Assembly (NCBI RefSeq): GCF_900496995.4
Contig: NC_044019.1
Span: 8,033,501 to 8,097,500 of the forward strand
Length of the DNA: 64,000 nucleotides
Origin: Aquila chrysaetos chrysaetos
Lineage: Eukaryota; Chordata; Aves; Accipitriformes; Accipitridae
Direction: 5' to 3'
Made by a program: the position numbers and the translations under genes. Shown here in pieces: positions 38,770 through 49,200 of this stretch; positions within the stretch are counted from its first letter, which is position 1, and each line of letters begins with the position of its first letter. The notes beneath the pieces are model-generated. The model made no database searches. It was not told the DNA's origin and saw only the letters and a list, made by a program, of their open reading frames with translations.

Positions 38770-39407
38770 GGCTGTGTCGTGACAACGAGGCGTGTCGCGA
38801 CCAGGGGGCGTGTTGCGGGCACGGCTCGGAGAGGCCCACCAGCAGCGGTTCCGTTCCGTTCCGTGCCGGGAGCGAGCCGACCGGCCGGGGAAGCAGCCGA
38901 GCCATTGTGCCGCCCGCCCACCCCACCGGGGGCCGGGCAGCACCGGCAGGGCCGGGCAGCGGCGGGCCGCGCTCCAATGGGCGGCGAGGGGCCGGGCCGG
39001 GCGGCCCGCCCCTGCCCGCGTCCCTATAACTGCCGGGAGCGCGGCGCCCCGCATACGGCGAGTCGAGCCGAGCCAGGGCGGCACTGCTGGTGCGCGGACC
39101 TGCTGCCCGCCGGAGCCCCGGATCGGTGCGTACCCGCGCGGGCAGAGCCCGGCTCCCCGGGGCGGCCGCGGGGCGGTGTGCAGGGGCGCCGCGGTGCGCG
39201 CCGCGCTGAGCTTTGTCCGCCAGCGGTGGGCGGGCGGACAGCAGCTCGACTCCCAGGGAGGGTGCAGCGCGGTGCCTTCCTCGCGGGGCGACGGTGGGGG
39301 GTTCTCCGGGATCCTCGGTCGGAGCCGGCTCGGACGGGAGTGGGAAGCGGTGCTGTCCCCGGAAGCCTTGCCCTGAGCCGTGTGTCGCCTTGCAGGGGCC
39401 TGGAGCC
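38770..39407 (+). promoter_or_regulatory. CITED4: CITED4 CpG island and promoter
   Basis: CpG density rises sharply at about 38770 and stays high to the CDS start, with GC boxes and GCGG/CCGCCC runs. Core elements in order are a CCAAT box at 38974-38978 (in CTCCAATGGGC) and a TATA-like CTATAA at 39024-39029. That spacing predicts transcription starting near 39055. An ACGTG hypoxia-element core at 38737-38741 lies just outside the island. The start site is inferred from motif spacing and not observed. Confidence 0.75.
39055..39125 (+). other. CITED4: CITED4 predicted non-coding exon 1
   Basis: Predicted from the TATA-like box about 30 bases upstream and a good splice donor, G|GTGCGT, at 39126. 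The matching acceptor is TTGCAG ending at 39395, giving a 270-bp intron that falls entirely in the 5'UTR. CITED2 also carries an intron close to its start codon (from memory), so the layout is plausible. An unspliced 5'UTR is the alternative. Confidence 0.45.
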
Positions 39408-40022
39408 ATGGCTGAGCACATGATGATGTCCATGAGCCACGGTGGCACCGGGCTGCAGAGCTACCGCATGGGGGTGAGTGGGCTGCAGGGACCCCCGCAG
39501 CACGGGCAGCATGTGCTGAGGACACTGCCTGCCGCCAGTCAGATGATGCCCTACGGAGGGGCTGGCATGGATGGTGCAATGAGGCCAAGACCCAACCTCA
39601 GCGGACAGATGGGCCACCACCAGATGCAGAATGCGATGATGTTCAATGGCCCAAGTCAGCAGCAGCAGTACATGGGGCCGGTGGGCACCCAGCAGCTAAT
39701 GGCTAGCATGCACCTACAAAAACTCAACACCCAGTACCAGGGTCACCCGCTGGGTATGAGCAACGGGCCCATGGGAGCTGGTGCCCAGCAGTACAGAGTG
39801 GGGCCAAGCCAGCACCCAGGCATGCAGCACATGCCCTCACCAGCGCTGACCTTGAACGTTATGGACACTGATCTCATAGATGAGGAGGTCTTGACATCCC
39901 TTGTCCTGGAACTGGGGTTGGACCGGATTCAGGAGCTGCCAGAGCTATTCTTGGGACAGAACGAGTTCGACTTCATTTCAGACTTTGTTAGCAAACAGCA
40001 ACCCAGTGCCATCAGCTGTTGA
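39408..40022 (+). CDS. CITED4: Cbp/p300-interacting transactivator 4 (CITED4)
   Basis: This 204-residue, single-exon CDS encodes a CITED-family nuclear co-regulator, which has no DNA-binding domain and acts by binding the TAZ1/CH1 domain of CBP/p300. The start is the ATG in GGAGCCATGG, a near-ideal Kozak context, giving the family N-terminus MAEHMMMSM. An LRTLP block lies at residues 37-41, a Met/Gln/Gly-rich middle follows, and HLQKLNTQY is at 102-110. The conserved acidic CR2 domain fills residues 151-204, with IDEE, LPEL (177-180), FLGQNEFDF and the family-typical terminal Ser-Cys. LRTLP, DEEVLTSL and LPELFLGQ favour CITED4 over CITED2. Methionine makes up about 11% of residues and the only cysteine is C204. 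The frame stays open upstream to 39213, but that part is GC-rich 5'UTR/intron and is not counted. Known roles of CITED4 (from mammals) include co-activation of TFAP2 and restraint of HIF-1. Confidence 0.95.
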   Translation: MAEHMMMSMSHGGTGLQSYRMGVSGLQGPPQHGQHVLRTLPAASQMMPYGGAGMDGAMRPRPNLSGQMGHHQMQNAMMFNGPSQQQQYMGPVGTQQLMASMHLQKLNTQYQGHPLGMSNGPMGAGAQQYRVGPSQHPGMQHMPSPALTLNVMDTDLIDEEVLTSLVLELGLDRIQELPELFLGQNEFDFISDFVSKQQPSAISC

Positions 40023-40617
40023 GGGGCTTTGAGCTCCTCCTTGTGTCTTGGTGTTTTGAGTTTGTTTCTAAATTCCTTCTCCACCTGCCATCCTCCTCCC
40101 TTCCCCTGCCTTGCCCTGTCCTGGATTCCTAACCTCCCCAAAGAGACAATCATCGGACACTGGCTTGCAATGGATTGCTTTTCTCTTCTGTGTGGTTTTC
40201 CTGTGTGGGAGTTCCTGGGGAGGGGGTGTGTACCCCAAACAGAGAGCAGATCAAGAGCTCTTGCTGTAGAGCTGCCTCTAAATGGCATTAACAGGATTTC
40301 TGGCTTAAGTAGAAATAATGGACTTACGACTTTCCACAACTAGGCTTTGAGCGCAGGAAGCAATGGGCAGCTGGCAGCACTGCCGGTAGCTGGATTGCTC
40401 AAGGATTCTGTGGTGCCAGCGAAGTTAAAGGATCCCCTGAGAGAGGATTGTCTCCCTGGTGCATGGTTTGAACCAGTTTCCCCTTGCAAACATGGGTGGG
40501 GTTAGATATTTGTTGGGACTTTTTACTGTGACAGTAAATAGGTCTTCAGTCTTGTCTGTTCAGCTCGGAAAGGGGGCACTTCCCCTCCAGCAGGCTTTTT
40601 TCTAACTGGCTGAGCAA

Positions 40618-40623
40618 AATAAA
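40618..40623 (+). terminator. CITED4: CITED4 proximal poly(A) signal
   Basis: AATAAA is followed within 40 bases by a GU-rich downstream element ('ggtgtgcgtatgtgcc'). This is the best-formed of the three candidate cleavage sites and would give a 3'UTR of about 0.6 kb. Confidence 0.65.
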
Positions 40624-40795
40624 GTATGCCTTGGGGAAGGGTGTGCGTATGTGCCTAAATGTTCATCTCTGTGAAACTTCGGATCTCTGACCTGTACAGC
40701 TAATCAACTGTAAAATCTACAAAGCATTTGAGGTTGATTCAGGCATAAGGCTTAAAGCTGCAGTCTAGCTCCACTTTTTTCCACCTCTGAAACCA

Positions 40796-40801
40796 AATAA
40801 A
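40796..40801 (+). terminator. CITED4: CITED4 middle poly(A) signal
   Basis: AATAAA followed by a weak U/GU-rich stretch ('atgtaactgtatatt'). Cleavage would fall at about 40815-40825, just before the AU-rich elements. Confidence 0.5.
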
Positions 40802-40832
40802 GACCATGTAACTGTATATTCCAGATCTAATC

Positions 40833-40859
40833 TTATTTATTTTCCTATGATTATTTATT
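40833..40859 (+). promoter_or_regulatory. CITED4: paired AU-rich elements in the 3'UTR
   Basis: Two exact TTATTTATT nonamers (40833-40841 and 40851-40859) lie 18 bases apart. UUAUUUAUU is the classic mRNA-destabilising element bound by TTP/HuR-type proteins. They would be in the CITED4 mRNA only if the distal poly(A) signal is used. Confidence 0.6.
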
Positions 40860-41184
40860 TGCAAGGAGTTATTTTGTTATTTGGCTTTGGGACTGCTGGG
40901 AAGGATGCATGGAGAGTACTGCAGCTTTAAGATGCTGGCTTCAAAAAAAGAAAGCCTGGGATAGTTTTCAAGCTGCTCTGCAGATAGTCACTTCAACCTG
41001 AGATCTTTGTGCTGAACGCATAGGACTGTAAATCCAACACCTTTCTGAATGTGATAAAGATGACTCGATTTCTAATTCCCTTACTCAGAAAAGGTTAAAT
41101 GTAAAAGCTAGTGGGGTTTTGTTTCCTTTGCGGTCTCTTGTTTCCAGGCACTGTGCAAAGCTCCTGTTAACTCCTAGTTGCTGC

Positions 41185-41196
41185 TGCCCCCTGCTG
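41185..41196 (-). promoter_or_regulatory. CTCF-like motif
   Basis: TGCCCCCTGCTG matches the reverse complement of the CTCF core except that the final G is C. It sits near the end of the CITED4 transcription unit. Occupancy is unknown. Confidence 0.3.
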
Positions 41197-41256
41197 CTGA
41201 CAGCTCCTGGCAGCTGTCACTCGACAACCAAGTGAGAATGTACAGATGAATTTGCA

Positions 41257-41262
41257 AATAAA
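41257..41262 (+). terminator. CITED4: CITED4 distal poly(A) signal
   Basis: AATAAA, followed by 'ccagtgtgcatttgttcagtgcttgtc', which gives a U/GU-rich downstream element. It would end a 3'UTR of about 1.25 kb that includes the AU-rich elements. Confidence 0.55.
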
Positions 41263-41289
41263 AGCTGAAATATCTCCAGTGTGCATTTG

Positions 41290-43598
41290 TTCAGTGCTTG
41301 TCTCCGGCCCAGGTGCAGTGCAGTGTCGAGCACTGGGGAGAAGTGTTTTCTTCGCTCCCATTGGTGGGCTGTGGATCCAGTCACTAGTGTCCCCCACCTG
41401 ACACCGAAGTTGTAAGGACTGTATTTCTAGTTTAATGGTTGGACTAAGTCAATCCAGTGGCTGGGAGGATGAGATGCTCCTTCTCTGTACTGAGGACAAA
41501 TTCCTAACGTGGATGGTGCTGCCTTGTTGCAGAGTGGCTGCTGTTGCTTGCAGCCCTGCTGCTGGCTGACCCAAGGCACTCAGACAACTGGGTGGTGACT
41601 CCTTACACTTCTTTCATATCAAGTGCAGCTCCAACAGCTGGGTTGCAGCTCTGCTAGGAGCTCTCTGATACAGTTTTCTACACCACAAAGGCTCTAAAAA
41701 TCAAGACAGCCTTTGATCTCCTACTCTTCCAGAGCTTAGGTTTTTCTTTTTAAAGGGTTCCCAGCCAGTCCTTTTGCAGAGTTCAGAAATATTCCCATGT
41801 GTCCCTTTCCTGCCCTGCCCTGTAGCAATGGGGCTGTGGATGCTGGTATTGGAGTGGCTGGATCACTTTGACTGCACTTTGGATTGCCTGTCAGTGTCCC
41901 TTGGCCTTGTTCCTTGCACAAATCAAGAGCAATTGTTAAATTCCTGTCCTGTCCTGTCCTTTTGGTAGTCGTGCCTGTGCAATCTGGAGAGCTGGTCAAA
42001 AAGTAAATGGCAGGGTTGTGTTGCAGGTGGGAGAGCCCTGCTTGGGCTGTCAGCTCTATGGTGATGGGCTGTCTGAGACCTGGAAGAGCTTTGCCTTCTC
42101 TGTGCATCTGTGGAATAGCAGATGGCTTGTTTAGCAGGTTGTAGGTAAGCAAGAAAGAGTTAGCAACTGGATTTATTCCTCAGAGTAAAAGTAGCTGAAC
42201 CCCAAAATAAACAGGCATGTTCTAGGCTGTCAGTTGTGGTTGTGGGGGATGCAGACTGTGTGACACACCATTGTGGCCTACAGTGTCCCAGCTACAAGTG
42301 GGGAGCTATGTCCAGCCCACAGGTGCAGGACTGTCAACTTCAGCAATTTCTGCAGAGGTTTCCCAGGAACAGGAACACATTTCCCTGTAAGAAGCACTTG
42401 GCATTTGATGCAAACTGGACAGAGGAACATGTCTGTACATCCTCTTTGAGGGCTGTTCAGTACGCTGGGAAAGGGGCTGTTGATTTAAGTCAGAGCAGGA
42501 GAGCTAATATTACCAGAGATGTGGAGTGACTGGGGGGTTCCCAGTCAGGATTTTCTTGGGAGTCTGTCTTAGCAGGCTCAGTTGAGATTATTTCAATGTC
42601 AGCTTTCATACAAATGCAAACTTCAGAGCAGGAATTAACTCCTTGGGTGTGTTACCTCTTTATTTCCCCAAAAGATACTGCTAATTGTGGTCAACCTCTA
42701 TGATTTCCTAGATAAGTCAGGCCAAAAACACTTATGATTTCTGCTACAGGCCTATTGTTTCTGGCTGGGTTAGACTGGATGAGTCCAGTGATCACCTCCT
42801 TTATAATGCCTTCTTGGTTTAGGTGCAGTTTGGACCACCATTCTTTGTGCTGCCTGCTTAGTATGCCTTGCATCAGGCACACAGGACCTGCTACAGCACT
42901 ATGAGCTGCAGCTTGGACAGCTCTAGTTCTCCCTCTCCACTCAGCTTTACGGTGCAGCCTGCCTGTCCGGGTCCCCTGGCAGGGTGGCTGGCACCACGCA
43001 GTGAGCAGAGGTGCCAGGTGGCACAATGGGGCAACCCACCTACCTGGGTCTGCACACAAGTTTCTCAAAGTCATCAAGATCACCAAAAATGTAACGGGGT
43101 TGAGCTCTGCTTTTTCCATCTAGCTGACACTGACCTTTTAATCCAGCAACAGGCAGGAGGGCAGCAGGGTGATGCTCCAAACCACTGGTATCTGTAGGGG
43201 CTGACAGGCACTGCAGAGCACTGCAAACAGTTTCTGAATGACAGTGCCAATCAGTGTGGGAGCTTTGCGGACATAAGTGAACTGCTCGCATGGAGAGTTT
43301 GTGTTTACAGACAACTGCTGGGAAGCACTTCTCCTCTGAGATACCAGGAGTCTGTTTTGTGTGTTGGGGAAGAAGGGTTCTCCAACCCCACTGCCTAGTC
43401 CAGATGGGATAACTAGGACACAACCACCCTGTACCCTCACCTAGGCTAGATCCTCAGTTATACTCCAAATAGATTTTGTAGCTATTCTTGTGAAGACCAG
43501 GTCTTGAGGCAGCTGCTGGGAGCATGTGAGTGTGAAAGTACAGAAAGACAAGGCATTTCTCTACATCCCTGTCTTTCACCACATGTGCTCTCAAGGTG
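41290..43598. other. intergenic, no gene recognised
   Basis: Sequence downstream of CITED4 with no supported gene. A short CCTGT pentanucleotide run (about 41943-41961) is the only simple repeat noted. The open frames are short and overlap on both strands. Confidence 0.5.
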
Positions 43599-43599
43599 A

Positions 43600-44320
43600 T
43601 GAAGTTTGCTGATAGTGCTCGGTGATTCAGAGTAGCAAAGATGAAAGTCCAGTGCAGAGAGCTGGTGAAGGATCTGCCAATAGTGAGTGACTAGGCAATA
43701 AGATGAGCAATGACTGTTAAATATGAAATTATATATGTAGGGTTGATCTTTCTTGACTTCACACACAGTGCTGGGCTCTAAACTAGCTACAGCCACTCAG
43801 AAAATATCTTAGCATTACAATGAATGTTCCTGTGAAAAATCTCAGCTTGCTGTTCAGGAGGAGCCAGACAAGCAAAGGGAAGGTTAGAAATCATTAGGAG
43901 AGGAATAGAAAGCGGAATCAAACAGTGAATGCCCTACAGTATCAATACAAAATTCAGCTGCATCCTGTGCACTGCCCACACCAGCAAATTGTCCAAAATT
44001 CTGGTCTGTTCACCAGAAAAATGATAACGTAAAACTAGAGAAACTGTAGAGAAAGAGGAAACAACTGAGGCAGAGTAATGTTTCTCAAAAGAAGCCACAA
44101 AATAGACTGGGACTTCTCAGTCAACAAGAAGGCTGGGTAACAGAGGTTTATAAAATAAAGTGAAAGGGGAACGTGACTAGGGAATTATTTTCCCCAGGTG
44201 TAATGGGAGATATCTGCTGATCTCTGCAAATTTAGGTGGCAGGGGCCAGGTTCAAACATAAGTGAACAGACGTATCCCTGCATGCAACATGTAGTTTAAA
44301 CAGTGAAGCTTCTTCTGACA
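43600..44320 (+). mobile_element. degenerate CR1 LINE copy (ORF2 3' part)
   Basis: The sense strand follows the end of a CR1 reverse-transcriptase gene. 'gaagtttgctgatagtgctc', 'agagtagcaaagatgaaagt', 'gagtgactaggcaataagatg', 'aaatcattaggagaggaatag', 'aggtttataaaataaagtg' and 'ggtggcaggggccaggttc' all occur in the expected order. It is broken by many stops and frameshifts and contains no functional frame. The divergence indicates an old insertion. Confidence 0.85.
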
Positions 44321-44504
44321 GCATGGGAGGTGGGGGTACATGAACTCTTCTGTGTGACCAAAAAGCCAGTTGACTGTTACGAACAGCTAAGAGCAGACCA
44401 GAGAACACAGCAGAGGCCATTCCTGTAGGCCACTGTATGTCTGCATGGTTCACTTCCACCTTGCACACTGAGTGCTGTCCTTGTCCTACCATCTTCCTGG
44501 CTCA

Positions 44505-45005
44505 GAGAGGATGGGGTGGAAATTGAAAAGGTTCAGAGAAGGGCAATCTCTGTCTGAGGCCCCACTAACCACAACTCTTCAGAAAGTATTTGAGAAGGGA
44601 TGCAGTTGTTCAGTCTTCTTCCCATGCAAGCAATAAGGCATCAAAGGAGACTGGCAAGTTGCAGGTTCAAAGCAAATTAAGGAGGTGGGGTTTTCTACAA
44701 TGAATGGTTGAGCTGTGGGACTCTCCTCCACAAGATGTTGTGGATATGTGAGGTTGCTGAGGGTTTGAGGGATGTCCAGACAAGTTCCTGGAAGACAAAT
44801 CCATCAAGGGTCTGTAAGCACATAAAAATTATGTCTGGCTTAGGAGGCTGCAAGAGCAACAGAGAGTTAAGGGCTGGAAAACTGGCCAAGCAGGCAGTAT
44901 CATGCTTACTTGCCTTATGCTTATGTTCTGCTGAAGGCATCTACTGAGGACAATGTTTGGAGGCAGGATATGAAACTATCTGTCAGGTCTTTTGTCCTGA
45001 CCCCA
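44505..45005 (+). mobile_element. degenerate CR1 LINE copy (3' end)
   Basis: A second copy in the same orientation restarts at an earlier CR1 position ('gaaattgaaaaggttcagag') than where the previous one stopped. It therefore represents a separate or duplicated copy rather than a continuation. It runs to the CR1 3' end through 'gtgggactctcctccacaag', 'aaatccatcaagggtctgta', 'gtctggcttaggaggctg', 'gaggcaggatatgaaac' and a terminal 'ggtcttttgtcctgacc'. Confidence 0.85.
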
Positions 45006-45720
45006 GACACCTCTTATGCCACAGGATGTGATAGGTGCTGAGGCACATGGCTTTGAAGAGCAGATAGGCAAAAGACCTAGGGAAAAAAATCCACTCTAAT
45101 AAAAAGATCCTGTTTCTGAGTCAGAAAGTCTTTCATTCAGGAAGTCTTTGAGCCACAGATCAGTGCTGGAGAGTGAACCTGGGAAGGACCACAGCAAGTG
45201 GGCCAGCATCCCCTCTGCCCTAGGCACTGCTGTCAGCCACAGGCTGAGGCAGTGCTGTGCACCCCAGGAACCTGTGGTCTGACCAAGCCTGGGGGTTACC
45301 CATCTGCATGTGTACCTGCTCTCACTGGCCATAACTGGAAATCTGGGCATGAGCCAGAATAACACTGCCAAAAAGAGACAAAGTCCCATTTGCAGCCAAA
45401 GGGATTGAGAACATCAAGTGAGAACTGCCAGGGAAAGTCAAGCCAAAAGCCTGTCTAGCCCTACCTGCTCTCTGGGATTGGGTAGTCTGGGAGGAAATTT
45501 GGGAAATCAAGTGATTGTACATGGTCCTTCTCACGATGCTCCTTCACAACTTTCAGAAAGTAGTAGTCCAAGGAGTTCTGGTTATGTTTTTACCAGGTTA
45601 AATACCCTGCTATGGACCTACCCAGCCTATACCTGCAATCACTTTTTAATTCATAGGTACATTTTACTTCAGCAATATCTTGTGCCAGTGAAATCCAGAA
45701 GGGAGTTATAAAGATGTAAT
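45006..45720. other. intergenic spacer between CR1 copies
   Basis: About 0.7 kb with no recognised feature between oppositely oriented CR1 relics. It may hold further unrecognisable repeat debris. Confidence 0.4.
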
Positions 45721-45721
45721 C

Positions 45722-45995
45722 AAGCTCTTCATAAGAAGCTTAAGCTCTGTAAGCTCCTCTTCATTTTAAACCTGCCACCTACTCACTTTGTTGAGTGTCC
45801 CCTAATTCCCAATCATTTCTTGGCCACCTTCTCCAAACCAGTAATGATTTTATAACTCCTGTGATGTTCCCTCCTGAGTCTCTCCCCATTCAAGAATCAC
45901 TTTGTGTTGTAGATCGTTGTGATCACCTTCTTCTGTCCTGTCTCTAGCTTTATGGGATGGGGAAGGGAACAGCACTGGTTTAAGCCATAGATGTG
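45722..45995 (-). mobile_element. degenerate CR1 LINE fragment
   Basis: The plus strand shows reverse-complement CR1 words in order: 'tttaaacctgccacctactc', 'ttgagtgtcccctaattcc', 'caccttctccaaaccagtaa' and 'tgattttataactcctgtg'. It is highly diverged, with no coding capacity. Confidence 0.75.
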
Positions 45996-46049
45996 TCATG
46001 GAGTTCTCCAATGCTATAATTAAGTCTGGTTGTTCTATATTTCAAACAT

Positions 46050-46262
46050 TCATCACAGAACCACAGAAAGATTTAGACTGGAAGGGACCTGTGGAGGCCA
46101 CTCAGTCCAATCTCCTGCTCCAAGCAGGACTGCATTCAAAGGTAGGACAGGCTGCTCAGGGCCTTATCCAGTCAAATTTTGAAGACTTCAGAGGATGGGA
46201 TTTCTCTGGACCCTTGTTTCAGTGCTGCACTGCTCTCATTTCTTTCCTAATTTCTCCCTTTC
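46050..46262 (-). mobile_element. CR1 LINE fragment (3' end)
   Basis: It begins with the complement of a CR1 tail ('catcacagaaccacagaaag'). It continues through 'gactggaagggacctgtgg', 'ctcagtccaatctcctgctc', 'gacaggctgctcagggcc' and 'ttttgaagacttcagagg'. It is a younger-looking copy inserted next to older CR1 debris of the same orientation. Confidence 0.9.
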
Positions 46263-49200
46263 CAGTTGGTTGCTGGATGGCTGGCTCTCTATTTTTCAGA
46301 GATCTGCATGCAGGGACTCCAGATATCTCTCCCAAGGAATAATACTGTACTTGTAGCCACCTTTTCATGTACTGCCAGGGTTCTCTCTCCTATGAGCACT
46401 CTTGGCCTAGGAGATGGTGGATGGCCACCTCCACATCTCAAATACAAGTGTGACTGTTGCCCAAATACCCATGTTCCTAAAAACTGCACCCCAGCACCAT
46501 CCCTTGGTTCTCCCACCACCTCAGACACCTCCCAGGGGCATCCTTGATAGAGTCATTCTCCCATCCACACTACAGCTGCCAACTTGCACAGACTGATGCC
46601 ATCCTGCCATGAGACATTCCTCCCTCTTTGCTGCTCATGAGGTGGTACAATACTGTTTCCTCCCTGAGCCTCCCATCAATGAACCTTCCTCCCTGCCCTC
46701 CTCCACCCTGGCCACACTGGCTTTGGGAGACAGTGCTCTCCCTGTAAGATCTGGGATGGCTTCCATCGTATGACATTTATTCAAGGGACAAGCAATCATA
46801 CCTGTGTCGTTCAGGGTGACACTCTCTTGAGCTCAAGGCTGGATTTCATTTTAGTTTTAGGGCTCTGTTTCTTCATCATTCTTTTAAACCCTGTATCTCT
46901 GGGTTTGCATTTGCCTCAGAAGTTTGGAGTGAAGAGTCCCATCTGTTCCTCTTCTCCATGCTGTCAGACCTCTTCATCTTGGGAGCTCACAGTTTCTGCA
47001 TCCCTCTCCCTCAACCCTTTAGAAAAACCTGTTTGAATTTTCTTGATCATAAAATAGCAGGAGTAAGCTTTGTTCTGCTTCTCTGCAGCACATTTCTGGG
47101 TGCAGTTTGTTCCTGCTGAAGACAGCCAGGATGAGAACACAATTTGGTCTTCAGACATCTTGACTTTGCTTGTGAGTCCTCTGGACTACCAGAGGGGTGA
47201 GGAAGAAAGGGGATTTTACAATTTACCTCATCCTCAAACTCCAAAACACTGTTACTAAGAAATATTCGGTCAAATAGCTTTCTTATTCTTGGCTACAAGA
47301 AAACTGTCTCAGATGTGGTTCTCTCCTCTAGCCACACTGTAAATGCTCCTAGTTAAATACTGATGTCTTGTAAAAATAAAACTACGGCTGTGCCTGATGT
47401 CATCCTGCGCAGTTCCCAAACCAAATCACAACACTTGCCTCAAAAGACAAGCTGGCTGCTAAGGACATCCCTCAGACAATGGCACCGCATCTGCAGTAGG
47501 GTATAATGGAATGCTCTGCACATTAGCTCCAGTCCTGTCTTACAGGTAGGTCCCTCCTCATGTCCCAGCTCTCTTCCTAGGGTATATGGCAACAGAGGCA
47601 GAGGCAGGTATCAGCTGTGGGGCTGGTGCCTCCCAAGGAAAGCATTACCTCACCACCTCCAACTCCATCACACACTGTGTTTGGACAGCACTGAGACCCT
47701 TGATTATAGGCTGTTAGCACGGGCTCCCTGACAATAGCATTGCCTCACTGCACTGTCAAGGAAAAAGACCAATTTGGATAAAAGAAGCCAACAGCAAACA
47801 GATGACAAAGAGCCTCACAGCTGCCACAATGGGACAGAATCACTTTGGCATGGTGTGGGATTGCAGCCTCTCCCCGAGGGGACCAAGCAGGGCACCCCAT
47901 GTACCAGGTGCTTTTATTGCTCACAGCAGAAACTAGAGTTAAGCCTGGTTATGTGAATGCCAGAAACATCTGTGTTGTTCCCTATTCCGAATCCTCAGGT
48001 CACAAGCACCTGCTGATGAGGATATCTCTGAGATGCATGGTGTTACCTGCCTGAGAGAAGAAGAGTCAATGACCTTTTCCAAGGCATAGATCAAAACCAG
48101 TTCCTGAGACCCTTAGCAGCTCCACAAGTCCTCTTTTGCCATGTCCTACTTTAGCCATGTAGTCCATGCACCAGTGAATATAAGCTACCTCCTGCTTGGT
48201 GCTGAGGTTAGAATGGAGGATTGGAAGTTCCTGGTCCCACATCCCCACATGCTCCATCCCTGATTCAGAAGCTCCCAGTGAGGAGCCAAGAGGTGCTCTC
48301 TGTCCTACTCCTGATGCTGCTAAGTCAGTATGAGAAGGGAAGCCACACAAACTTTGGGCCACTTGTCAGAGAGCCATGGCAGTTGAAACACATCAAATCC
48401 AGCCTGACTTTCCCTTTGCAAATTATTCAGGATCAGCTCACAAGTCCCATATCTTTATCTGTAACCAAACTTGCTGAGCAGCAGTTTTGTGTCACAGTGA
48501 GGTTCCAGCCCAGTTCACAGTGAGCTTTGCAAACCAGCAAGAGGCACCAAGGGAGGTAAATCTGGCCCAATACAATGACTGGCAGCACATTCCCATCTCC
48601 AGCCATAGACGTTGCTACTAAGAAGTTATTTGCTGCAGTAACTCCTTCTCCATCTTACTTTGTAATGTCACTCTCTTCCCAGAATACACTGGACCAGGTA
48701 AGATATTTCCCCTCTGTGGCAGAGCTTGCTTTCTGACCCATCATGCATATTCTCCAATGTGTGCTTAAAACTGGGCTTTACCATGGCAGCTCCCTGCAAG
48801 TGAGGAGCGGGAGCAGGGTTAGAGGGAATGGGTAGGGGATAATGCTAGGGAATGGGTAGCATTGTTGCTGGGATGTTCCCAGTCCCACTGCTGGTGCTCA
48901 CCATCTCCTCTGCTTCCACAGCCCCAGAGTGTGTGCCTAGGGTTCAGACCAACAGTCAAAAATCAGTCTTATAAGGAAAAAGTCTGTTGGTTTGAACGTA
49001 AATTCTACTGAAAATTCAAAACAAGGCATGAGATAAAAATAATTGCAATGCATACAGCTCCTCTCCACAAAGCTAATGCCACATGATTGCAAATTCATCC
49101 ATATGTAGATGCCAACAGATAGCCTTGAAGATATAACAGCATTCCCAGAGCTACAGGATGCAGCTGTTCTGCAACTCAGGGGACAAGCCAGGTCCTTCTG

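Noticed and set aside
39213-39407. 65-residue in-frame N-terminal extension of CITED4
   Set aside because: It lies in the CpG-rich 5'UTR and predicted intron, has no family similarity, and the ATG at 39408 has a near-ideal Kozak context and gives the family N-terminus.
38278-39588. 436-codon minus-strand open frame over the CITED4 promoter and 5' CDS
   Set aside because: GC-rich CpG islands are stop-poor in all frames. The protein is Arg/Pro/Ala-rich with no domain, and it overlaps the real gene.
44055-44100. Possible minus-strand MIR core ('gaggaaacaactgaggcagag')
   Set aside because: It sits inside a CR1 copy whose own sequence order explains the segment equally well.
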